A stretch of DNA of 64,000 nt. Origin: Sphingomonas sp. CCH21-G11. GTDB lineage: Bacteria; Pseudomonadota; Alphaproteobacteria; Sphingomonadales; Sphingomonadaceae. Numbering within the stretch: the stretch's first letter is position 1; every line of letters begins with the position of its first letter. The stretch covers positions 26,080 through 90,079 of the forward strand of contig NZ_LSHX01000042.1 of NCBI RefSeq assembly GCF_001555965.1, written 5' to 3'. Below are positions 55,857 through 63,672 of the stretch, in pieces. The translations under genes and the position numbers were made by a program. Below the pieces are notes generated by a model that was given only the letters and a program-made list of their open reading frames with translations, searched no databases and had not been told where the DNA came from.

Positions 55857-57394
55857 CGCGCGACCTTCAGTGGCGTGGCCGGTGCCGCGGCGATGCCGTC
55901 GAGGAAGCGCGCATGGCTGGGCATCGCCGACACCGCATTGGCCGCGATGTCGCGGACCGCGCCCAGGAAATCGGCGAGCTGGTCCGGGGTCAATGCGTCG
56001 GCGAGCGGGTGCCAGGCGTCGGGCAGCACGCCCTGGCCGATCATGACCTGAAGCCAGCCGGGTTCGGCGAACAGCTCGTCCTCGCGCCGCGACACACGCG
56101 CCGAGGCACGGAACAGGTCGAGCTTGCGCACCAGTTCGCCGGGCAGCGCCATCGTGCGGACATGGTCCCATAACGGTTCGCCGTGCCGCTGATTGGCGTG
56201 ATAGTGGAGCACCAGAAAGTCGCGGATATGGTCATATTCGAAATGGGTCAGCCGGTTGTATTCGGCGCGATCCGCCTCCGCCATCGCGCCGGCCGGCAGG
56301 AAGGCGAGGATGCGCGAGATCGCGGTCTGGACCAGATGGATGCTGGTCGATTCGAGCGGCTCGAGAAAGCCGCTGGCCAGCCCGACCGCGACGCAGTTGC
56401 GATGCCAGAAGGTCCGGCGCTTGCCCGGCGTGAAGCGCAGCGGGCGGGGATCGCCCAGCGCCGGGCCGTCCAGATTGGCGAGCAAGGTCGCGGCGGCCGC
56501 GTCGTCGCTCACGAACCGGCTGGCATAGACATAGCCGTTGCCCGTGCGGTGCTGGAGCGGGATGCGCCATTGCCAGCCCGCGGTGCGCGCGGTGGCGCGC
56601 GTAAACGGATCGGGCGGCGCGACATTTTCCGATGGCACCGCCAGCGCGCGGTCGCACGGCAGCCAGTCGCGCCAGTCCTCATAGCCGACACCCAGCGCCT
56701 CGCCGATCAATAGCCCGCGAAAGCCGGAGCAATCGATGAACAGGTCGCCGGTCACCTCGCGCCCGCCATCGATCGTGACGCCGGCGATGTCGCCATTGTC
56801 GGCCAGCCGCGTCCCGATGATGCGTCCTTCGACGCGGGCAACACCGGCGGCTTCCGCCTTGCCGCGCAGATAGGCGGCATAACGCGCGGCATCGAAGTGA
56901 AAGGCGTACGGCATGGCGGGCGCGGGGGCGTGCCGCACCGGATCGACGCGCGCGAACCTGCCGGCATAGGCCGCGACGTTGTTGAGCCCGTAGGCGCCGA
57001 ACGCGTCGGCGATGCCGAGCGCGCGGGCGCGCAGCCAGTAATGATGGAACGGGGTGAGGCCCAGGCCACGCCCGATCGTGCCGAAGCCATGCATATAGGC
57101 ATGGCCGGGCCGCAGCCAGTCGCGGAACTCGATGCCTAGCTTGATGGTGCCCGACGTCTCGCGCAGGAACTCTGCCTCGTCGAGCCCGAGTGCGGCATTG
57201 AACAGCTGGATCTGCGGGATGGTCGCCTCGCCCACCCCGACGGTGCCGATCGCTTCCGATTCGACCAGCGTGACCTGACAGGCCGCGCCCGCCAGCCGGC
57301 CGAACGCCGCCGCGGTCATCCACCCCGCCGTGCCGCCGCCGACGATCACCACCCGGATCTTCGCCGGGCCCGTGCCTTGATCGGACTGCATCAT
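55853..57394 (-). CDS. Flavin-dependent tryptophan-halogenase-like protein
   Basis: A 513-residue FAD protein of the PrnA family. It has the nucleotide-binding GGGTAGW (19-25), VGVGEATIPQI, the reactive Lys85 (SGTIKLGIEF), the WxWxIP motif (WQWRIP, 274-279), which separates halogenases from monooxygenases, and Glu348 in EPLESTSIH. So all key residues of a halogenase are kept. It starts at ATG 57394, with GAGGAAGAG upstream. The position between a TonB-dependent receptor and maltodextrin enzymes recurs in Caulobacter, Xanthomonas and sphingomonads, where the native substrate is not known. Its end overlaps the amylase gene. Confidence 0.88.
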   Translation of the reverse strand: MMQSDQGTGPAKIRVVIVGGGTAGWMTAAAFGRLAGAACQVTLVESEAIGTVGVGEATIPQIQLFNAALGLDEAEFLRETSGTIKLGIEFRDWLRPGHAYMHGFGTIGRGLGLTPFHHYWLRARALGIADAFGAYGLNNVAAYAGRFARVDPVRHAPAPAMPYAFHFDAARYAAYLRGKAEAAGVARVEGRIIGTRLADNGDIAGVTIDGGREVTGDLFIDCSGFRGLLIGEALGVGYEDWRDWLPCDRALAVPSENVAPPDPFTRATARTAGWQWRIPLQHRTGNGYVYASRFVSDDAAAATLLANLDGPALGDPRPLRFTPGKRRTFWHRNCVAVGLASGFLEPLESTSIHLVQTAISRILAFLPAGAMAEADRAEYNRLTHFEYDHIRDFLVLHYHANQRHGEPLWDHVRTMALPGELVRKLDLFRASARVSRREDELFAEPGWLQVMIGQGVLPDAWHPLADALTPDQLADFLGAVRDIAANAVSAMPSHARFLDGIAAAPATPLKVAR

Positions 57395-57418
57395 CGGCTC
57401 TTCCTCTCCCGCGACGCG

Positions 57419-57445
57419 CCGCCGCCGGTCCATGCCCGGCGGCGG
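57419..57445 (-). terminator. Strong intercistronic hairpin after the receptor gene
   Basis: CCGCCGCCGG, 7-base loop, CCGGCGGCGG: a perfect 10-bp GC stem, 16 bp after the receptor stop and 25 bp before the halogenase start. No T-run follows on either strand. It would block 3' exonucleases and may leave the receptor message more stable than the downstream enzymes, or act as partial attenuator. Confidence 0.6.
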
Positions 57446-57460
57446 TCGTGCGCCACGAGC

Positions 57461-60370
57461 TTAGAAGCTGTACGTCGCGCCGAACAGGAAGGTTCGGCCG
57501 TAGGACTCGTTGGTGATCACCGCACGCGAGTCGTTCTGGAAGGTGATGAACGGCTCGTCGGTCAGGTTCAGGCCCTGAATGGTGAGCGCCAGCCCCTCGA
57601 GCGCGCCCGACTTGAAGCGATAGCCGACCTGGGCGTCGATGATCGATTCCGCACGGGCAGTGCGCAGGTTGCGGGTCGCCGAAATGCCCTGGACTTCCGC
57701 GAGGAAGCTCGAGCGATACCGGTGGCTGGCGCGCGCTTCGAAGCCCCAGCGTTCGAAATAGACGGTCGAGTTGACCACCCACTTCGACAGGCCGGGCACG
57801 GTGATCGCATCCGGATTGTCGCCCAGCGTCACTTCGCTGTCGGTGTAGGAGCCGCTCGACTGGATGCCGAAGCCTTCGAGCGCAGAGGTCAGCAGGCCGA
57901 GCGGCAGCGACAGCGTCGCTTCCACACCCTTCAGCGAGCCCTCGCCGCGATTGGTCGGGCCGGACGTGATGCCGATCGGCGTCCCCAGCACCGCCGCCTG
58001 TGCCGGCGTCAGTTCGCTGGCAATCAGGTAGGAGAAGTCGGTGAGGAACGCGTCGTTCGGGTTCACGAAGTCGCGCAGATTCTTGTAGAAGCCGGCAACC
58101 GAGATGTAGCCCTGCCGCCCGAAATAATGTTCGACCGAGATGTCGACGCCGTCGGCGAGATAGGGGCGCAGCCGTGCATTGCCGCCCGACGCGCTGAACG
58201 CCGCCTGGTTGGGATCGGTCGAGGTCAGCCGCGTCAGGTTGACCGACGGCGACAGGCTGGCGTTCAGCTGATCCATGCGCGCACGGGCCAGCGTGCGGGC
58301 CGCGCCAACGCGAACCTGGGTGTTGGGCGCGACCTGGAAGTTCAGGTTGATGCTCGGCAGCCAGTTCACATAGCTCGCACCGTCAACCACCGGCAGGAAC
58401 ACCGCATTGATCGTTCCCGCGCTGCCGCCGGCACCGCCAACGATGCGCGCGCCGGTTGCGGTCTGGTCGGTATTGACGACCTGAAGGCCGAGATTGCCGG
58501 TCACCGGCAGCGAGCCGACATTGCCGTCGATGTCGAGGCGGACCCAGCCGGTCCAGACATTCTCGTCGACCTGCCAGTCCTGCGGCACGCTGAACGACGA
58601 CGCCGCGACCGAGACCTGGTTGTAGAAACCGTTGGCGATCAGGTAGAGCGGATCATAGGTGACCTGGTCGCCGAAGCCGAGGAAGTAGAGGCCGGTGTTG
58701 CTGCCGCGCAGCGCCTCCGCGGGGATCGGCGCGGTGCGGGTGGCCCCGCCGGCGAGCGAGTTGGTCGCACCGGGCAGCGTCAGGAACGTCTGGAAGAAAT
58801 CGCGCTCCTTGGTGCGACGGGCGATGTTGGTGCCGACTTCCACGCCGCTGAAGAAGCTTTCCTCGCTGAACTTCTTCTTCGCCGCGAAACGGATCTGCGC
58901 CAGCTCGTCGAGCGTGTTGGGCGAGTTGTTGAAACCGGCCTGGACCAGGTCGTTGCCCGCGCCCCAGCCCTGGGGGTCGGTCAGGCGGATCAGGCTGGTG
59001 TCGGCATAGTTGCGCGTGGTCCCGAACTGGTAGATGCCACCCGACTGGCGCGAGAAGGTCAGCGTGTCTTCGGGCAGGCCGCGGCCGTAGCTCAGGCCGC
59101 TGTAGGATTCGATGCCCTCCGCCTCGCGGTCGGAACGCGAATAGCTGACGTCGAGCTCGACGCGGAACTGATCGTCCTCGTACTTGGTGTTCCAGCCGAC
59201 CGCGAGCGCTTCAGTGTCCTTGCGGTTATAGTCGTTGCGGACGACGGGGTTCAGCCCAGTATAGGTGCCGCTGGTGATCAGGCCATCCTCGACCGTGCCG
59301 CCGGGCTGGAGGATCGCGTCGCCCCAGTAGAGCGGCAGTTCGATGCCGCGCAGATACTGCTTTTCCGAATAGTCGGAATAGAAGATGTCGAGGGTGCCGT
59401 TGAGGCCGTCCAGCGGCTCGAACTCGATCGCGCCGAAGATGCCCAGGCGGTCGAGATCGGTGCTCTTCACATAGGGCTTGGCACCGCCGATCACCCCGGC
59501 GCCGACATAGGGCGCATATTCGGGACGCACGGTGAAGGTATCGTCGCTGGTGGTGGCGGTCCCACGGGTGTTGCGGATACCGAAATTGTCGTTGTTGAAG
59601 TCGAAGGTCGGGAAGCCCCACGCTTCGAAGGTCTGGATCTGGGTCGGCGACGACTGATACGCGACACCGAATGCGACGCCCAGGCGACCGTCGAGGAACT
59701 GGTCGACGAAGGTGAAGGTGCCGCGATAGCCGTCGCGCGGCGAATCCGGGTTCAGCTGCTCGCGCTCGTTGAGCTCATAGCGGCCCGCGAGCGAGATGAC
59801 GCGCTTGCCCGCCGCCAGCGGGCGGATGGTGCGCAGATCGACCGAACCGGCAAGGCCCTGGCCGATCAGGCCCGCGAACGGCGTCTTGTAGACGACGCCG
59901 CTGCTGATCAGCTCGGCGGGGAACTGGTCATATTCGACGCCGCGGTTGTCGCTGGACGACACCTGTTCGCGGCCGTTCAGCAGCGTGGTCGAGAAGTCGG
60001 GACCGAGGCCGCGGATCGACAGCACCTGGCTGCGCCCGTCGAGGCGCTGGGTGGCGAGACCCGGCAGGCGGCCCAGCGTTTCGGCGATCGACACGTCGGG
60101 CAGCTTGCCGATGTCCTCGGCCGAGAAGGCTTCGACGATGCCGCTGGATTCGCGCTTGACCGAGATCGCGCTTTCGACCGCGGCGCGATAGCCCATGACG
60201 ACCATGTCCTCGCCGTCGCCGGTATCCTCCGGCGCGGCTTCCTGCGGCGCGGGCTCGGCGTCCTGGGCCAGTGCGGGCGTGGCGGAAACGAGCGCCATGG
60301 CGATCGCGGTGGCGCTGGTGCCGAGCGCACCGCGCAGACGGCGGTCGAGCGTGTTCGAAAGACGGATCAT
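57461..60370 (-). CDS. TonB-dependent outer-membrane receptor for maltodextrin
   Basis: A 969-residue receptor of the Xanthomonas/Caulobacter carbohydrate type. It has a signal peptide (about 1-36, ending TPALAQ), an acidic linker, a plug domain from about 65 (ESGIVEAFSAEDIGKLPDVSI-type segment, then RGLGPDFSTTLLNGREQ), and a 22-stranded barrel ending in the C-terminal aromatic strand (FLFGATYSF). The plug has the EDIGKLPD motif typical of this group, as in MalA of Caulobacter. It starts at 60370 with GGGGAGGAATTC. The substrate is inferred from its neighbours. It depends on the TonB system. Confidence 0.92.
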   Translation of the reverse strand: MIRLSNTLDRRLRGALGTSATAIAMALVSATPALAQDAEPAPQEAAPEDTGDGEDMVVMGYRAAVESAISVKRESSGIVEAFSAEDIGKLPDVSIAETLGRLPGLATQRLDGRSQVLSIRGLGPDFSTTLLNGREQVSSSDNRGVEYDQFPAELISSGVVYKTPFAGLIGQGLAGSVDLRTIRPLAAGKRVISLAGRYELNEREQLNPDSPRDGYRGTFTFVDQFLDGRLGVAFGVAYQSSPTQIQTFEAWGFPTFDFNNDNFGIRNTRGTATTSDDTFTVRPEYAPYVGAGVIGGAKPYVKSTDLDRLGIFGAIEFEPLDGLNGTLDIFYSDYSEKQYLRGIELPLYWGDAILQPGGTVEDGLITSGTYTGLNPVVRNDYNRKDTEALAVGWNTKYEDDQFRVELDVSYSRSDREAEGIESYSGLSYGRGLPEDTLTFSRQSGGIYQFGTTRNYADTSLIRLTDPQGWGAGNDLVQAGFNNSPNTLDELAQIRFAAKKKFSEESFFSGVEVGTNIARRTKERDFFQTFLTLPGATNSLAGGATRTAPIPAEALRGSNTGLYFLGFGDQVTYDPLYLIANGFYNQVSVAASSFSVPQDWQVDENVWTGWVRLDIDGNVGSLPVTGNLGLQVVNTDQTATGARIVGGAGGSAGTINAVFLPVVDGASYVNWLPSINLNFQVAPNTQVRVGAARTLARARMDQLNASLSPSVNLTRLTSTDPNQAAFSASGGNARLRPYLADGVDISVEHYFGRQGYISVAGFYKNLRDFVNPNDAFLTDFSYLIASELTPAQAAVLGTPIGITSGPTNRGEGSLKGVEATLSLPLGLLTSALEGFGIQSSGSYTDSEVTLGDNPDAITVPGLSKWVVNSTVYFERWGFEARASHRYRSSFLAEVQGISATRNLRTARAESIIDAQVGYRFKSGALEGLALTIQGLNLTDEPFITFQNDSRAVITNESYGRTFLFGATYSF

Positions 60371-60507
60371 GAATTCCTCCCCTTGAGCGACGCTGGGCGA
60401 TTGTCGTCCCGCCCTGGCCCCGAAAACTGTCGATGTGACGGTTCCGCCACGCGCGGTCCGCCGAATGTCGGCTTCGATAATTCGACGACCCCGCCGACGA
60501 ATAGGGG

Positions 60508-60519
60508 GCATACGTATGC
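60508..60519. promoter_or_regulatory. Candidate LacI-family operator
   Basis: GCATACGTATGC is a perfect 12-bp palindrome with a central CpG, the usual form of LacI-family operators. It lies in the 300-bp region between the receptor start (60370) and the regulator start (60671), 138 and 151 bp from them. The rest of that region is GC-rich with no other strong feature; no convincing -35/-10 pairs were found there by eye. Confidence 0.6.
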
Positions 60520-60670
60520 TGTTGCGGTGCGGCGGAGCGCGCAAGTGTTGCGCCGGAGCCACAACCACGCGCGGTGCGCGACTTGTTCCGCGCCGACAAC
60601 CGCATTAGCAGTGGAGCGGGGCGACAGCCGCAGAAGCACCGCGCCCGTCATGGTGGAGAGGAACAGCCGC

Positions 60671-61735
60671 GTGTCTCGCCCGGCGTCGCAGCGACCGACA
60701 TCGTTCGACATCGCCTATCTGGCGGGGGTGTCGCAGCCGACCGTGTCGCGCGCGCTGCGGGGCAGCCCGGCGGTCAGCCCGGAGACCCGCGCGCGCATCC
60801 AGCAGATCGCGCGCGAGCTGAACTACACGGTCGACAAGAACGCATCGAACCTGCGCCTGCAAAGCGCGCAGACGCTGGCGCTGTTGTTCTTCGAGGATCC
60901 GACCGCCGACAATTCGCTGATCAATCCGTTCTTCCTGTCGATGCTGGGATCGATCACGCGCAGCGCCGCCGCGGCGGGATATGATCTGCTCATCTCGTTC
61001 CAGCAGCTGACCAGCGACTGGCACACGGCATATGAGGACAGCGGCAAGGCCGACGGCATCATCCTGCTCGGCTATGGCGACTATGCGCTCTATCGCCCGC
61101 GGCTGGAGCAGCTGGTCGCGGCGGGCACGCATTTCGTGCGCTGGGGATCGCCCGAGCCGGGGGACCGCGACACCGCCATCGGCTGCGACAACCGCGCGGG
61201 CGGCAGGCTGGCGACCGACCACCTGATCGCGCAGGGCCGGCGGCGCATCGCGTTCATCGGCACGTGCGACGATCATTATCCCGAGTTCCGCGACCGCTAT
61301 CTGGGGCATGTCGATGCGCTGGCCGCGGCGGGCATCGCGCGCGACCCGGCGCTGCAAATCGACGCGATCACGCTGGAGCAGGCGGGCCACGACGCCGCGA
61401 CGCGGCTGATCGAGGCGGGCGTCGCGTTCGACGGCATCGTCGCGGCGAGCGACCTGATCGCGATCGGCGCGATGCACGCCTTGCAGGCCCGCGGCATCGC
61501 GGTGCCCGCCGACGTCGCGGTCGTGGGCTTCGACGACATTCCCGCCGCCGCGCAGGCGACGCCGCCGCTGACCACCGTGCAGCAGGACGCCCGCGCGGCG
61601 GGCCAGGCGCTGGTCGACGCACTGATCGTCCACATCCGCGACGGCACGCCGCCGGGCCGGCTTTTGCCCGTGCAGCTGCGCGTGCGCCAGAGCTGTGGCG
61701 CGCAGATCCACGCGCACCCGCATACGAATACGTGA
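60671..61735 (+). CDS. LacI-family transcriptional regulator
   Basis: A 354-residue regulator with an N-terminal helix-turn-helix, FDIAYLAGVSQPTVSRALRG (about 12-31), the hinge helix near residues 55-62 (KNASNLRLQ), and a periplasmic-binding-protein-like effector domain (IAFIGTCDDHYPEFRDRYLGH, VGFDDIPAAAQATPPLTTV). It most likely represses the glucan genes until maltodextrin or a breakdown product binds. I chose the GTG at 60671, with GGAGAGGA about 9 bases before it; ATG 60650 is in frame. It is divergent from the receptor, with the MFS gene downstream. Confidence 0.9.
   Translation: MSRPASQRPTSFDIAYLAGVSQPTVSRALRGSPAVSPETRARIQQIARELNYTVDKNASNLRLQSAQTLALLFFEDPTADNSLINPFFLSMLGSITRSAAAAGYDLLISFQQLTSDWHTAYEDSGKADGIILLGYGDYALYRPRLEQLVAAGTHFVRWGSPEPGDRDTAIGCDNRAGGRLATDHLIAQGRRRIAFIGTCDDHYPEFRDRYLGHVDALAAAGIARDPALQIDAITLEQAGHDAATRLIEAGVAFDGIVAASDLIAIGAMHALQARGIAVPADVAVVGFDDIPAAAQATPPLTTVQQDARAAGQALVDALIVHIRDGTPPGRLLPVQLRVRQSCGAQIHAHPHTNT
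61720..61731. promoter_or_regulatory. Second, imperfect candidate operator
   Basis: GCATACGAATAC matches the upstream palindrome at 10 of 12 positions, including the GCATACG half. It lies inside the last codons of the regulator gene, 112 bp before the MFS start, so it could control the transporter. One half is degraded, so chance is possible. Confidence 0.35.
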
Positions 61736-61842
61736 AGCCGCCGCGCCGCGCCCGGCTTTGCCGGGGCGTCGAAGCGGCCTAGCCTGACGGGAACGGCCGC
61801 AAGAAGCCACCCGCCGACACATGATTGAGGGATGTCTGAACG

Positions 61843-63378
61843 ATGGAAAAGCCGCGCCAGGGCTTTTGGGGGCTGTGGAACATCAGCTTCGGCTTTTTCG
61901 GCATCCAGATCGGCTTCGCGCTGCAGAACGCCAATATGAGCCGCATCTTCCAGTCGCTGGGCACCAGCCTGGACGACCTGCCCGCGCTGTGGGTCGCAGC
62001 CCCGCTGACCGGGCTGCTGGTCCAGCCGGTGATCGGGCACATGAGCGACCGCACCTGGATCGGCCGGCTGGGGCGCAGGCGCCCCTATTTCCTGGCGGGC
62101 GCGATCCTGGCGACGCTGTCGCTGCTGGTCATGCCGCTGAGCGAGGTGCTGATCTTTGCCGCGGTCATGCTGTGGGTGCTGGACGCGTCGCTCAACGTAT
62201 CGATGGAGCCGTTCCGCGCGTTCGTCGGCGACATGCTGCGCAAGGACCAGCACGCGGCGGGATATGCGGTGCAGACCGCGTTCATCGGCGCCGGCGCGGT
62301 GATCGGATCGATCTTTCCCTGGGCGCTCGAGCAATGGGGCGTGTCCAACCATGCCGCCGCCGGGGGCATTCCCGACACGGTCCGCTACGCGTTCTGGTTC
62401 GGCGCGGCGGCGTTGTTCCTGGCGGTCACCTGGACCGTGGTGACGACGCGCGAATATTCGCCCGCGCAGATGACCGCGTTCGACGGCGCGGCGGACGAGG
62501 AGGGTGCGCAGCACACGGTGCGCGTGCTGGCGGCGCGCAGCCTGACCTCGTGCCTGATCTGGATCGGCGCGGGGGCGGCGGTGATCGCGGCGGTCGGCCT
62601 GCTGGGGCTGGAAAAGGAAGTGTATCTGGCCGGCGGGCTGCTCGCCGGCTACGGCCTGGCCAGCATGGTCGCGATCCGCATGGCGCGCGGCGGGGGCAAG
62701 GCGAACATGCTGAGCCACATCGTCGGCGATTTTTCCGGCATGCCCGACATCATGAAGCGGCTGGCGGTCGTCCAGTTCTTCAGCTGGTCGGCGCTGTTCA
62801 TCATGTGGATCAACACGACCCCGGTGGTCGCGCAGTATTTCTATGGCGCCGCCGACGCATCATCGCCGGCCTATCAACAGGGTGCCAACTGGGTCGACGT
62901 GCTGTTCGCCACCTATAACGGCGTGGCGGCGATCGCCGCGCTGACGCTGCTGCCCGTCCTGGCGCGCAGCATCGGGCGGGTGCGCACGCATGTCGTCGCA
63001 TTGCTGTGCGGCGCGGCGGGCTATGCGAGCTTCTTCGCGTTCCGCGACCCGCAGATGCTGATCGCGAGCGAGGTCGGCATCGGCATCGCCTGGGCCTCCA
63101 TCCTCGCCATGCCGTACGCGATCCTGGCGTCGAACCTGCCGCAGCGAAAGCTGGGCATCTTCATGGGGCTGTTCAACGTGTTCGTCGTGGTGCCGCAATT
63201 GCTGGTCGCGACCGTGATGGGATCGATCATGAAGCGGTTCTTCCCCGGCGATCCGATCTGGACGATGGCTTTTGCCGCCGGCGTGCTGACCATCGCGGCG
63301 CTCGCCATGCTGCGCGTGCGCGAGGAAGCGGCGGCGGTGCAGCCGGGCACGGGCGGCGCGGCGGTGGCGGCGGCGTGA
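61843..63378 (+). CDS. MFS sugar transporter (maltose/sucrose type)
   Basis: A 511-residue inner-membrane carrier with about twelve helices. The loop between helices 2 and 3, DRTWIGRLGRRRPY, is the signature of the GPH/SUT sugar-cation symporter group found beside maltodextrin genes in Caulobacter and sphingomonads. Other features are LDASLNVSMEPFRAFVGDML and MPYAILASNLPQRKLGIFMGLFN. It likely imports maltose or short maltodextrins into the cytoplasm. It follows the LacI gene after 107 bp, with a possible operator between. Confidence 0.88.
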   Translation: MEKPRQGFWGLWNISFGFFGIQIGFALQNANMSRIFQSLGTSLDDLPALWVAAPLTGLLVQPVIGHMSDRTWIGRLGRRRPYFLAGAILATLSLLVMPLSEVLIFAAVMLWVLDASLNVSMEPFRAFVGDMLRKDQHAAGYAVQTAFIGAGAVIGSIFPWALEQWGVSNHAAAGGIPDTVRYAFWFGAAALFLAVTWTVVTTREYSPAQMTAFDGAADEEGAQHTVRVLAARSLTSCLIWIGAGAAVIAAVGLLGLEKEVYLAGGLLAGYGLASMVAIRMARGGGKANMLSHIVGDFSGMPDIMKRLAVVQFFSWSALFIMWINTTPVVAQYFYGAADASSPAYQQGANWVDVLFATYNGVAAIAALTLLPVLARSIGRVRTHVVALLCGAAGYASFFAFRDPQMLIASEVGIGIAWASILAMPYAILASNLPQRKLGIFMGLFNVFVVVPQLLVATVMGSIMKRFFPGDPIWTMAFAAGVLTIAALAMLRVREEAAAVQPGTGGAAVAAA

Positions 63379-63447
63379 GGCGCGCACCCTGCCCCGCCGC
63401 TGCCGAATTGATGGGGCCGGCGGGGGCGTGACAGGCTAAAGGCGCGG

Positions 63448-63464
63448 CGGGGCCTGTCGCCCCG
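63448..63464 (+). promoter_or_regulatory. Short hairpin before the Lys-rich gene
   Basis: CGGGGC, loop CTGTC, GCCCCG, ending 13 bp before the ATG at 63478. It could end the MFS transcript or structure the leader of the small gene. There is no T-run. Confidence 0.4.
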
Positions 63465-63477
63465 ATTGGAACCCGTC

Positions 63478-63606
63478 ATGGCCAAGAGCCAGAAGAAATC
63501 GAATCGCGAAATCCGCAAACCCAAGAAGGAAGGCCCGCCCAAGCAGAACGCGTCCAACCCGTCGACCAAGGACAAGCCGGTCGCGATGGTGAACATCAAG
63601 GGCTAG
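63478..63606 (+). CDS. Small Lys-rich basic protein (42 aa)
   Basis: It starts at ATG 63478 and ends TAG. The sequence is strongly basic: KSQKKSNREIRKPKKEG, then PPKQNASNPSTKD. Similar short, basic proteins with the S-N-R-E-I-R-K-P-K-K core are common in alphaproteobacteria and have no known role; RNA- or DNA-binding is a guess from charge. A hairpin lies just before the start. Confidence 0.75.
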   Translation: MAKSQKKSNREIRKPKKEGPPKQNASNPSTKDKPVAMVNIKG

Positions 63607-63672
63607 ACGCGCCCCGCCGGGCAAGGGCGCGTGGCGCGGGGGCCTGTCGCGGAAGTTGACACTGGCTTGACA

